A DNA stretch of 38,386 bases from Methanobacteriota archaeon (lineage in GTDB: Archaea; Thermoplasmatota; Thermoplasmata; RBG-16-68-12): positions 1-38,386 of the forward strand of contig VBMA01000093.1 of NCBI GenBank assembly GCA_005878985.1. The letters run 5' to 3'. Positions 19,901-26,154 of this stretch are shown piece by piece. The translations under genes were made by a program, and so were the position numbers. The notes under the pieces were generated by a model. It was not told the DNA's origin and ran no database searches. It saw nothing but the letters and a program-made list of their open reading frames with translations. Within the stretch, counting starts at the first letter, position 1. Each line of letters starts with the position of its first letter.

Positions 19901-22900
19901 TCCGACCCCGCCATCCAGGTGACGGTGCACAACCCGATTCCGCCGCCGTGGTGGCAGTCCTCCTACATGCTTGCGATCTTCCCCATTGGAATCTTGTTGG
20001 GTGTTGCAATGTTCGCGCAACGACAGCGCTGGAGGCCCGCGAAGGCCTTCCTCGTGGACGACAGCGGGAGAATGCTCAGGGAATTCACCCTGGACCCGGC
20101 CTGCCAGGTCACGTACGACCAGGCGGTCCAGGCCGGCATCTTGGACGCGGTCGACAAGCCGATCAAGATCACCAAGTACCACGGCCAGACGGTCCGCGGG
20201 GACGCACTCGCGGTCGTGCTCCTCGCCTACGGACCGGTTACACGGGAGCATGTCGAGTTCGCTCGGGAGATGCTCGTCCAGATTCAGGACAAGTTTGAGG
20301 ACGGCGTCAAGCAACGTCTGGAAGAGGCCCGTGCCCAAGAGGCCAACGTGGCGACGCAGATGAACGACCTCGCGACCCGCCGGACCGAAGTCGAGACCCG
20401 TGCGGCCGAAGCCCAAACGATGGCCCAGCAATCGGAGGCCGTCCAGGCGAAGATCATCGCGGACACTGACGCCGTCGAGGCGAAGGAACAGGATCTTCGA
20501 CGACGAGAAGAGGAGCTGGCGAACAACCGCAGGGCCATCGATGAGCTGGCCCGCCAAACCGAAGAGGACCGGAGCTCAATCGACCGACGCACCGGGGATC
20601 TTCAAGGCCGGGCGGCCGAAATCGCCGCGAAGTCCGAGGCGGTCGAGGCTCGAGAGGAAGCGGTCAGCGCGCTCGAGCGAACCCTTCGGGACCGAGACGA
20701 GACCCTCGCGACGGGAGAGGCCGGCCTTCAGGAAATCCGGGAGCGCCTCGCGACCGATACCTCGGCGGTGCAAGCGAGACTCGACGAGGCCGGGCGGCGT
20801 GAGGAAGCCCTCGGCCGCGATCAGGCGAACCTCTCGAATGCCCGCGAAAAGTTCCAGGCGGAGCAGCGAGAGCTGCTCGAGTTCAAGCGTTCCATCGATA
20901 GCCGGGTCAGCGCCGTCGAGGAGAAGGAGACCGAGATGGACCGCCTATCGAAGGACGTCGCCGCGCGAGAGGCCCGCGTGGTGCCCGAGGAGGCGCGCCT
21001 CGCAGAGCGGGCGAATGTCGCTGAGCAGAAGGAAGCCGACCTGAAGGCCCGCGAGGACAGGCTGACAGCGAGAACCCAAACGCTCGACGGGCGCGAGCAG
21101 GAGCTCAGCAGCCGCGAGGTCGCGCTCAACGAGGACCGCGTGGTCCTCGCGGAGGCTCGGGGCGCGTTCGAGTCGGATCGGAGAGAATTCGAGGAGCGCA
21201 AGAACCAAGCCGACGAAGAGGCGCGCCGACGCCGGAGCGACCTGGATGGTCAAGCCAAGACGGTCGGCGCGAGTCAGCTTCGCTTGGCCCAGGAGAAGGA
21301 GAGCCTCGAAGCCGCGCACAATGAGCGGAGCCAAGCCATCCTATCCCGGGAGATCGAGCTCGAGGCCCGCGAACAATCCCTCCAAGAGAACGAAGAAGCC
21401 AACCGCACCCAGGCGGACGAAAACGCTCGGCGCTTTGGCGAACTGACCGGTCGAGAGGAATCCCTCGAAATCGAGGCAGCGAAGGCCGACAAGGTCCGGA
21501 GCGACCTCGATGCCCGGAAGGCGGATCTCTCGAGCCGCGCGACAGAACTCGAGGAAGAGGCGGCTCGATTGCGGGGGGAGGAGGCAAAAGCGGCCGAGGA
21601 GAGACGGACCTGGCAGACGACTTTGCAGTCTGAGCAAGCGTTGCTCAAGGACCAGCGAGACGCGTTCGAGCAGGAGGCCGCTTCGGCCCGTGCCTCGTGG
21701 GCCGATCGCGTGATGCGGATCGAGGCGCGCGAAGTCGACCTCGAAGAGAAAGAAGAGAAGGTCCGGACCGACGTCGACTGGGTCGCCCGAAGCGACGAGG
21801 ACCTCAAGCGCCGCGAGAAGGCCGTCGAGGAGGCGGGGCGGTCCGCTGCGCAGGTGCAGGCCAGCGCCGAACGCGCCACGAAGGAGGCCGAACAGCGATT
21901 CCTCGAGATCGAGTCGCGCGAACGCGCCCTTCGAGAAGAGGCCGCGCACGAAGCGATCGAACTCACCAAGCAGACGGAGGCGTTGAAGCAATTCGAGACC
22001 GAGCTGAACTCGAAACAGGCCGACTTCGAGAAGGAGCGGACGGCGCAGACCCAGCGACTCCGGGAGACCGAGAACGAACTCCATTCAAGAGCTGGCACCC
22101 TTGAGGCGAAACGCCGCGACCTCGAGGAACGGGAGAGCCGAATCGCGGGCATGGAGGAGTCTCTCCATCAGGGCGACGAGCGGCTTCAGCGGGAACGTGC
22201 GGACCTGCAGGCGACGGCGAAACAGCTCGAATCCCAGCAGCTCGAACTCGCGCAGCTCAAAGACCGATACGAGTCGGAGGCCACACGCGTTCGCACTGAA
22301 GCGGAGGGCATGCGGCAATCCGTGGCGGCCAAAGAATCCGAACTGCAAGCCGAGCGGGAGCGGATCGAACGGGATTCGTCCGCCCTCCAGGAGACCCTCG
22401 GTGCGAAGGCGAAGGAGATGTCGGTCCGAGAACGAGCGCTCACCGCGCGCGAGGCAGAGCTCCAGACCGAAGAGCAAGAGCTCGAGGCCCGCGGACGAGA
22501 GCTCGAATCAAAAGAACGCCAAGCCGAAGCCCACCTGACCGAGATGTCTGCGCAGGCGATGGCGCTCATCCGGCGAGAGCAGGACTTGAACTCCCGCGGG
22601 ACCCAGGTCGAACAGACCATGCGTCGGTTCGAGTCGGAAGCGACGGAGAAACGGCGCGAATGGGAATCCCTTCAGACGAGCCTGAAGTCTCAGCAGGCAC
22701 AATTCACCGCGTCGTCGGAATCTCGCGCCGGTGATCTCGCGAAGAAAACGGTAGAGCTCGAGGCACGGGATCGCAGCCTTCGAGCGGCTTTGGCCGCGAT
22801 GGAGGTCGAACGATCCAAACTCGATGCTGAGTCAAAAGCCCAATCCGCCAAAAGCACCGAAGCGGAGGCGGCTTGGCGACGATCGGAAGCCCGTCTCGCG

Positions 22901-24205
22901 GAGCTCAAGACGAAGGAAGATGAGTTGCTCCGCGCCCGTCAGTCGTTCGAATCGGACCGCTCCACCTGGTCCGCCCGACGAACCGAGGAGCTGAAACAAC
23001 TCGAGGCGACACGGGATGCGGCCGCGCAACAAGCGCAGCAGACGGAGCGGCTCGTCGCGGAGTCCCAGCGCCGAGCCCTCGTCGCAGAAGAGGCGGAACG
23101 AGCGGCAAAACGCCAGACCGCCGACCTCGCCGCTCAACAGGCGCGACTGGAGACCCGCCGGGCCGAAGCCGAGAAGGCGGAACGCGACGCGCAGGGTCAT
23201 CTGGCCCAGTTGCAGGAGGCCTCACGGAAATTGGCGGTGAAAGACATGGAAATCGCTACGGCCGTCAAGGATCTCGAGGCGCGGCAGTCGAAGCTGGCGG
23301 CCGCGGAGAGGGATTCCGCGGCAATCCAGGGGGAGTTGCGCTCCCGAAAAACGGCCTTGGACGAAGAGGCCGCGCGAATCACCACGTCGTCGAATCAAAT
23401 GACGACGCGCCAGAAAGATCTGGAGTCGCGGACGGCCTCCCTCGAAGCGAAGATGGGCGAAGCCTCAACGAAAGAACAGGCTCTCGCGACGGAACTTCAG
23501 CGTGCGGACAACCTCATGGAGGACCTCACCAAGAAGGACCGTGATCTTCGCTCCCGCGAAGAGGCCGCGAAGGCGTCCGAGAAGACCATGGCGGCGCGGG
23601 AGACGAGCCTCGTCGCACGCGACGCCGAGGTCCGGGACGGGATGCGGGGTCTCGAAAAGCTCCGCAAGGAAATCGACGACCAGCGCGGCGCCACCGAAGA
23701 AGACCGTCGAACCGCGAAGACCACCCGCGCTGAGGCCGAAGCGACGAAGCGCGAGGCGGACAAGATGCGGGCCCAGGCCGACGAAATGCAGTCGGAGGTG
23801 AACAAGAACCTCCGGTTCCTCCAGAAGAAAGCCCTTGACGTGTTGGATCAGGAGGAGAAAATCCGGGCTCGCGTCGCCGCGATTGAAGGGCAGGAGAAGT
23901 CCCTCGACACCCGGGCGGAAATCCTCGAAGGGAAAGAGCGGGCCCTCGAAGCGGACCAGGCTGCCATGGATTCCAAGGTCGCGAAGCTTCAGGCCGAGAT
24001 TGATCGGCTGCGCGGGAGCATTGCCGATGCGGTGAAATCCGGAGGCCCGACGACGGCCGCGATGGAAGAGTGGAAGAAGGACGTCGAGAACCGGGTGAAG
24101 ATCATCCAGAAGAAGGCCATGGACCTCTTGGACCGCGAGGAAAAGCTCCGGAAGAAGGAAGAGGAACTCCGAGCGCTCGCGAGCCAGCTCGGCGCGAAGC
24201 CGTGA
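10919..24205 (+). CDS. Giant (4428 aa) surface beta-solenoid / single-TM / cytosolic coiled-coil protein
   Basis: One uninterrupted frame from GTG 10919; an in-frame stop at 10883 rules out a much longer N-terminus. Residues 1-25 are a signal peptide (FLVAFVMLATAALVVV). Residues about 30-365 are a beta-rich head with several Cys. From about 365 to 3005 runs a Thr/Ser/Gly/Asn-rich beta-solenoid with recurring motifs such as SGNWDTSGAGS, WTNASTSASW, NVTMTGG and ASNGF. Two Cys-flanked caps (CYRIGAGGTWATGANW near 370; RYWIGGTGSWSQTAHW near 2124) and two matching end domains (near 2054-2115 and 2939-3004) divide it into two units. A membrane helix (MLAIFPIGILLGVAMFA, about 3012-3030) precedes basic residues. 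A sensor-like domain follows (AFLVDDSGRMLREFTLD, about 3040-3135), then about 1290 residues of coiled coil. The duplicated motif (FLQKKALDVLDQEEKIR, IIQKKAMDLLDREEKLR) lies at the end. Function unknown; surface adhesion coupled to an internal filament is my inference. Confidence 0.88.
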   Translation: MKARTAFLVAFVMLATAALVVVSQSMPDPLAEFRSPDGRLTIPGRALTPELQRLLFHGNDLQPFTNVTFLLPARSSYPTERLVAISFTSPNLNVFVHPRQAPETWGSAINHVLRVWFPPIDWHEVAVGFRDSIRDGVGWFFDLFTMNARADALTVDSTTVALVDPAAATCTTSQSATAGDNAVLVMLSNRGPTAYTSVTYGAASLSLIPGTATSGTGIVRTEMWFFQGVIPSGAQTMTATLVSGTAKQVCATVLLGGVLATTPTAGGTTASGTTANPSISISPASAGELAFAVLGIRGTTAPTAVTGTAATAMSLYGIAPTQCAAAPTTFCGAGADMPFPGTAITWTDGNATDWVISAVRVLPTPNCGVASGNCYRIGAGGTWATGANWSNTSGGAACSCTPVATNDVIFNATPTGTTTLAAATTIASIDMTGFTGTLDTTASNWALTVNGPFAIQGTVQARSSTITVTGDVDVLTAGTIVNLGASSWTVNGLWTNLSTSVSWAAGTSTVTIRDAGSGPLTFAALAGGTNEFNNLTLDASVTPSITYTMAVNALRMGGTLTIRNSTGGATGPTILTTSASNLGITAGALTLSTFGSLTANGSTVVVNGNLNVSAANGYVVMGTSTWTVTGTWTNASTSASWTPGTGTVTFTSATGGTMTFAGTNLPSNEFNNISFTSSAASAQTFTMGTRALIWGGTLTISDGSSTTALATANLGLTGGALVVGNGGILTANASTVSVSSVAMTGGTSGTITLTSSSFTSTGNWDTSGAGSVFTKGTSTVTMNGVANIAILNAGNNFNNLVLSAAGTVTQTGLVDVSGTLTVSAGSVLASGTFTLTVATLAANMAGGITGGAAGTKTITGNVSIAASGYFSFGATTWNFGGSWTNSTTSGSWSAGTGTVVFNSGSSRTMTFANLGASEFNNVQFSPTAAATFTMATNGLRWGGTLTLNNNAALATANLALTGPGGNLTVNNGATLTAGTSVVSVTNVTMTGGTSGTITAAGSWTVAGNWDTSGAGSVFTAASSSVTMSGAAKTVKTLNASNGFGALTISGTVTAASATTLAGLLTVSGTFDTTATNYGLFVGGGLTVSGAAAVLRSNGSTVSVAGNVSVNNPAGYITSGGAGSWTVSGSWTNASTSASWNFASPITFNSSASQTMTFAVLPGAAAEFNDIAFNSGASTVTFTMATNRLIWSGTLSVQGGAGATTLATSNLTLTGGALTIGNGGVLTANASAVSASNVTMTGGASGTLTLTTGAWTVTGNWDTSGAGSTFTGGASTVTMTGAGTTVKLLNASNGFAALAVSGTVSAASALTTAGLVTVSGMLDTTGANYGLTIGGGLTVSGASGVLRSNASIVSVAGNVNVNNAAGYITSTSGGSWTASGSWTNASTSASWGFVAPITFNSSASRTMTFGNPTQEFGGNVTFNSGASTVTFTMATNSLAVGGTLTISGGAGTTTLNTSGSNLAINAVTLVVNAGGALTANGSSITVTSMDTHLGTFTVGASNVVVNASGGSMNITQTVNNLTVSPAVSTTFTGSLTWTGTLAFTNAGTVAFGTNSLTSSGAATFTFASATITMSSGNWDTSSATTFTATSSTVTFSGTGNLRIGGSASFNALTVSGGTRTLQSQLTTAGLLTLSGGILAKGTSALTANAGLTMSGGALTSTSGGVSITGNVSIAAASYIVFGSETWTVSGSWTDNSTSASWSIGTATVAFNASSAQTITFAALPGNAPEFYNVTFNSGASTVTFTMMTNALAWSGILTVQGGGGATTLATGNLGLIGGAIAVGNAGVLAANASAVSISGLTMIGGASGTLTLTTGSWAVSGNWNTSGPGSVFSKGTSTVTLTGSGQTVSILNASNGFYNLTVSGTVTQSTAVDVTNSLAVSGTLTTGGFNITGGSNLFVPDGGTLAAGTSTSTFTNVTMTGAVSGTITLTGAWTLGGSWNSTGAGSVLNSGTSTVTFTGTSQTVSLASGQMFYNLTIGGTVSINSSVTVASTLTVNNGAVLTKTGQTIAFNTLTQNGTGSIVDGAITVVNFSVTNSDGTNLTAIGVFTTWTIDADYTWTHSSTVATSTITFTIGGNTSGQRFNVTKDAVDFTNGLVNGSGQIVFAMLGSDPVVDVRLTSPCGGNRYWIGGTGSWSQTAHWADSTGGANGCSVPNSSNPVFFDANSGGGTVTITLNVAVTSLNTTGWAGTIAIGSFDLAVSGDIVHAAGIISIGASSNAGLTATGTLTLLGSAVLDGSGVASLVTIAGDTSITSASAYFRMGSGTWTFGGSWSNSSTSTNWVAGTGVVIFDSSSSQTLTFANLAGDEFHDVTFQSAAGSGTIVFSMAATGLRWSGLLAIQDSVGSTTTLATSNLSLTGGSLAVGNSGTLIASTSSVAVVNVTMTGGASGTLTLTSGSWTVSGQWNTSGTGSTFARGTSTVTMSGTSASVATLDANNGFTNLAISGTITQSTALDVRGTLSVTGTLTTSGNNITGGANLTISGGGSLIGTASSIVVSGVTMNDAGTNSISLTIGSISASGSWDTSGSSSAFTAGSSTVTLTAATGTIAIGPAQSLATLIIAGSVTMASPLTVSSLTIISGGLAKGPHALTVNGNLTLAGGYLTSTSGSASIAGNVNVSSSSSYIAFGSGTWIISGNWTNASTSASWSAGSAVVTFDATTDQTMTFAGANLAGNEFSTVEFDSGSSTTTFTMTSDGLAAQTITIQGGPGTTTLTTSGASLPILANALTVDVGGALAANASILTVRSLNTASGAFAAGTSTVVVSISGGSINVPQTLHDVVVSPGISTTFASSITWSGALTLTDSTTTFDGNLTSNGLAVLNLGTSTISIAGSWDTSSAASLTSIGSAVTFTGDSGTITLGAGQRFATLTIAGTVALGSDLTADTLTVTSSSVLTMTSHGIAFNSLAVNGTIADGPVNVTDLSVTNNDTTALVTIAGFREWSRGSSYAWTHTSSESSQTITWSIGGNAAGIPYTVTKDGSSFATGTVNSSGQVVFTMLGSDPAIQVTVHNPIPPPWWQSSYMLAIFPIGILLGVAMFAQRQRWRPAKAFLVDDSGRMLREFTLDPACQVTYDQAVQAGILDAVDKPIKITKYHGQTVRGDALAVVLLAYGPVTREHVEFAREMLVQIQDKFEDGVKQRLEEARAQEANVATQMNDLATRRTEVETRAAEAQTMAQQSEAVQAKIIADTDAVEAKEQDLRRREEELANNRRAIDELARQTEEDRSSIDRRTGDLQGRAAEIAAKSEAVEAREEAVSALERTLRDRDETLATGEAGLQEIRERLATDTSAVQARLDEAGRREEALGRDQANLSNAREKFQAEQRELLEFKRSIDSRVSAVEEKETEMDRLSKDVAAREARVVPEEARLAERANVAEQKEADLKAREDRLTARTQTLDGREQELSSREVALNEDRVVLAEARGAFESDRREFEERKNQADEEARRRRSDLDGQAKTVGASQLRLAQEKESLEAAHNERSQAILSREIELEAREQSLQENEEANRTQADENARRFGELTGREESLEIEAAKADKVRSDLDARKADLSSRATELEEEAARLRGEEAKAAEERRTWQTTLQSEQALLKDQRDAFEQEAASARASWADRVMRIEAREVDLEEKEEKVRTDVDWVARSDEDLKRREKAVEEAGRSAAQVQASAERATKEAEQRFLEIESRERALREEAAHEAIELTKQTEALKQFETELNSKQADFEKERTAQTQRLRETENELHSRAGTLEAKRRDLEERESRIAGMEESLHQGDERLQRERADLQATAKQLESQQLELAQLKDRYESEATRVRTEAEGMRQSVAAKESELQAERERIERDSSALQETLGAKAKEMSVRERALTAREAELQTEEQELEARGRELESKERQAEAHLTEMSAQAMALIRREQDLNSRGTQVEQTMRRFESEATEKRREWESLQTSLKSQQAQFTASSESRAGDLAKKTVELEARDRSLRAALAAMEVERSKLDAESKAQSAKSTEAEAAWRRSEARLAELKTKEDELLRARQSFESDRSTWSARRTEELKQLEATRDAAAQQAQQTERLVAESQRRALVAEEAERAAKRQTADLAAQQARLETRRAEAEKAERDAQGHLAQLQEASRKLAVKDMEIATAVKDLEARQSKLAAAERDSAAIQGELRSRKTALDEEAARITTSSNQMTTRQKDLESRTASLEAKMGEASTKEQALATELQRADNLMEDLTKKDRDLRSREEAAKASEKTMAARETSLVARDAEVRDGMRGLEKLRKEIDDQRGATEEDRRTAKTTRAEAEATKREADKMRAQADEMQSEVNKNLRFLQKKALDVLDQEEKIRARVAAIEGQEKSLDTRAEILEGKERALEADQAAMDSKVAKLQAEIDRLRGSIADAVKSGGPTTAAMEEWKKDVENRVKIIQKKAMDLLDREEKLRKKEEELRALASQLGAKP
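12015..19930 (+). repeat. Repeat-rich solenoid coding region in two large units
   Basis: In-frame degenerate repeats within the giant gene. Unit A runs from about 12015 to 17265 and unit B from about 17278 to 19930. Each begins with a Cys-flanked cap and ends with a domain finishing in SGQ(I/V)VF(A/T)MLGSDP. The WTN.STSASW-type motif appears eight times and the GNWDTSG-type motif nine times, by eye. Repeats are clear at protein level but not as perfect DNA repeats, so they are old rather than recently expanded. Confidence 0.75.
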
Positions 24206-24250
24206 TCGGCCGCCAAACGGACCGCCGCAATGGCCCCGTCGCGCGGAGCG

Positions 24251-25507
24251 CTAGCGTGAGGCCTTGCGAATCGCTTGATCGAAGTCCTCGATCAGGTCGT
24301 CCGTCTCCTCGAGCCCGACACTCACACGCACGAGCCCTTCGCTGATCCCGCTCGTCATTCGCTCCGACTCCGTCAAGGGACCGTGGGTCATCGAAGCGGG
24401 GTGTTGCACCAAAGTTTCCGTTCCGCCGAGGCTGACGGCGAGCGTCGCCACCTTGACCGACTCGACGAATCGTCTGCCCGCACGATGGCCTCCCTTCAGC
24501 TCGAAACTCAACATCGCCCCGAAGCCGGACATCTGTTTGCGCGCGAGGGCGTGTTGCGGAAATGATCTGAGGCCGGGATAGTGGACTACCCGCACGGCTC
24601 GGAGTCTCTCCAGGGATTCCGCGAGTGCCTGGGCGCTCTCGCCTTGGACACGCATCCGGATGGGGAGCGTCTTCAGCCCGCGTCGAACGAGGAACGACTC
24701 GAACGGGCCGAGCGCAGGTCCCAACATCTTGTACGTGAACCAGATGCGATCGAACAATCGAGGGGTCGCCGTGATGATGGCGCCCGCGACGACATCGCTG
24801 TGACCGCCGAGGTACTTCGTCGCGCTGTGAAGGGCCGCGTCGACCCCAAGCTCGAGTGGACGTTGGTTGATGGGCGACGCAAACGTGTTGTCCGCGAGGG
24901 TCGTGGCTCGCACCGACTTCGCCGCAGCAACCGCTTCGCGGACGTCCGTAATCATCATCGTCGGGTTCGCCGGAGTCTCGATGTAGACCAACCGCGTGTC
25001 GCTCCGCAGGGCCTCCTTCCAGGCCCCGGGCTTCCGAGGGTCGACGAAACTCGTCGACACACCGAACCGAGGAAGGAGACGTGTGAAAATTTCCGTGGTC
25101 GCGGTATAGAGGCTCGCTCCGGCAACGACGTGATCGCCGGAGTCCACGCAGGCGAGGATCGCGGACGCGATCGCGCCCATCCCGGATCCCGTCGCGAGCG
25201 CACGGGCGCCGCCCTCGAGGTCCGCGAGCGTCTCCTCCAATTCGCGGATTGTGGGATTGCCCCACCTCGTGTAGTACGCCTCGGGTGCCGTCGCAGCAGC
25301 GAACTCCGCGCCCTGACGCGCCGATTCGAGAGCCCATGTTGAACTCGCATAGATGGGCGTGACAATCGGACCGGGCCGTTTCCGGCGCCGGCCGTGGACC
25401 GCACGGGTCCGGAGTCCGAGACGTTTTGCCACAAACCAGGGCACGGAGGGTCCACCGAAATAGATTTCGAAGCCGGAAGAAAACAATCGCCGATGAGGAC
25501 GGAACAC
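24251..25507 (-). CDS. Cys/Met-metabolism PLP enzyme (cystathionine gamma-synthase/lyase type)
   Basis: A 418-residue member of the fold-type I gamma-family of PLP enzymes, which interconvert cysteine, homocysteine and methionine precursors. Motifs in order: TPIYASSTW, YTRWGNPTIRELEETLADLEGG (phosphate-contacting Tyr and Arg), ATGSGMGAI, VYIETPANPTM, ADNTFASPINQRPLELG (pyridine-contacting Asp) and the Schiff-base lysine in HSATKYLGGHSD (Lys231), ending SVGLEETDDLIEDFDQA. Length fits the family. Cystathionine gamma-synthase, gamma-lyase, beta-lyase, methionine gamma-lyase and O-acetylhomoserine sulfhydrylase cannot be separated reliably by sequence. The start is chosen as GTG 25507 because a TATA-like box lies about 25 nt upstream, which suggests a leaderless message. 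The gene is convergent with the giant gene and divergent from the ferredoxin. Confidence 0.88.
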   Translation of the reverse strand: MFRPHRRLFSSGFEIYFGGPSVPWFVAKRLGLRTRAVHGRRRKRPGPIVTPIYASSTWALESARQGAEFAAATAPEAYYTRWGNPTIRELEETLADLEGGARALATGSGMGAIASAILACVDSGDHVVAGASLYTATTEIFTRLLPRFGVSTSFVDPRKPGAWKEALRSDTRLVYIETPANPTMMITDVREAVAAAKSVRATTLADNTFASPINQRPLELGVDAALHSATKYLGGHSDVVAGAIITATPRLFDRIWFTYKMLGPALGPFESFLVRRGLKTLPIRMRVQGESAQALAESLERLRAVRVVHYPGLRSFPQHALARKQMSGFGAMLSFELKGGHRAGRRFVESVKVATLAVSLGGTETLVQHPASMTHGPLTESERMTSGISEGLVRVSVGLEETDDLIEDFDQAIRKASR

Positions 25508-25526
25508 GTGCGCATCGGTGCGATGA

Positions 25527-25537
25527 AAGTTATACCG
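25527..25537 (-). promoter_or_regulatory. TATA-like box for the PLP enzyme gene
   Basis: The minus-strand sequence ggtataacttt lies about 25 nt upstream of GTG 25507. It supports the GTG as a leaderless start. Confidence 0.55.
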
Positions 25538-25557
25538 GAAAGGTCAAAAAGGGGGGG

Positions 25558-25568
25558 CGTATAACAAC
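25558..25568 (+). promoter_or_regulatory. TATA-like box for the ferredoxin gene
   Basis: The sequence cgtataacaac follows a run of seven G. It predicts transcription from about 25590 and a leader of about 35 nt that carries a Shine-Dalgarno site. Confidence 0.5.
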
Positions 25569-25608
25569 CTTCTGCCCGGTCGTTGTCTCACGGCCGGGCG
25601 ACCCTGCC

Positions 25609-25616
25609 TAAGGAGG
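25609..25616 (+). promoter_or_regulatory. Strong Shine-Dalgarno site of the ferredoxin gene
   Basis: taaggagg, seven bases before ATG 25624, is among the best ribosome-binding sites in the window, where many other genes appear leaderless. It fixes the ferredoxin start. Confidence 0.7.
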
Positions 25617-25623
25617 CAAGCAG

Positions 25624-26049
25624 ATGTCTCGTGAAGTGGATTTTGCCGCGAAACCGATCGACCCCGACTTCATGAACAAGCCGGACGAATACCCCGAGAC
25701 CGGGACCCACTTCGACCATAAGGTCTTCGCCGACGGCGTCGAGCGACTCGATGCCAACGGGAACCCGTATCCGACGAAATTAGGAATCCATGGTCTCCAC
25801 GTCGCCGTCGACTTCGATGGCTGCGTCGCCGACGGGGTCTGCATGGACGTCTGCCCAGTCGACGTGTTCGAGTGGCTTCTGGCTCCCGGCAAGAAGGGCA
25901 CGGGGAACGACAAGATCATCGAGAAGGGCGGCGACGAGTGGGACAAATATCGATGCGACAAGTCCGATATGATTCGAGAGTCGGACTGCATCGACTGCAT
26001 GGCCTGCGAGACCGCCTGCCCGACGAAGGTCATCAAGATCAACCCGTGA
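25624..26049 (+). CDS. Zinc-containing ferredoxin (archaeal zfx type)
   Basis: A 141-residue low-potential electron carrier. The N-terminal extension carries the His pattern THFDHKVF and LGIHGLHV; with a later Asp, this is the known zinc site of Sulfolobus/Thermoplasma zinc ferredoxins. The first cluster motif is CVADGVCMDVCPVDVFEW, with Asp in place of one Cys, the arrangement usually linked to a [3Fe-4S] cluster. The second motif, CIDCMACETACP, binds a [4Fe-4S] cluster. Archaeal 2-oxoacid:ferredoxin oxidoreductases commonly reduce this protein. The Shine-Dalgarno site supports ATG 25624. The ZIP metal transporter follows on the same strand with its own promoter. Confidence 0.93.
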   Translation: MSREVDFAAKPIDPDFMNKPDEYPETGTHFDHKVFADGVERLDANGNPYPTKLGIHGLHVAVDFDGCVADGVCMDVCPVDVFEWLLAPGKKGTGNDKIIEKGGDEWDKYRCDKSDMIRESDCIDCMACETACPTKVIKINP

Positions 26050-26124
26050 CGCCTCCGTCGATCGATCGCGTGACGCCGGGGCGTTTCCTCCTATTCCACT
26101 CGACCCAAGGATTATCAATAACAG

Positions 26125-26135
26125 CGTTATACAAG
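26125..26135 (+). promoter_or_regulatory. TATA-like box for the ZIP transporter
   Basis: The sequence cgttatacaag is centred 25 nt before TTG 26155. It supports that TTG as a leaderless start. Confidence 0.6.
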
Positions 26136-26154
26136 CAGCGAACCGGGTGCCTCG

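Noticed and set aside
12015-19930. Possible CRISPR-like or DNA satellite repeat
   Set aside because: Repeats are in-frame, variable in length and conserved at protein level only; there is no fixed repeat/spacer pattern.
12769-20557. Long minus-strand ORFs opposite the giant gene (458, 251, 244, 203 and 662 aa, among others)
   Set aside because: They mirror the repetitive high-GC sense gene, lack recognisable domains and have Arg/Val/Pro-rich shadow composition.
11088-24035. Plus-strand alternative-frame ORFs within the giant gene (up to 757 aa)
   Set aside because: Arg/His/Asp-rich shadow translations of the solenoid and coiled-coil repeats with no family features.
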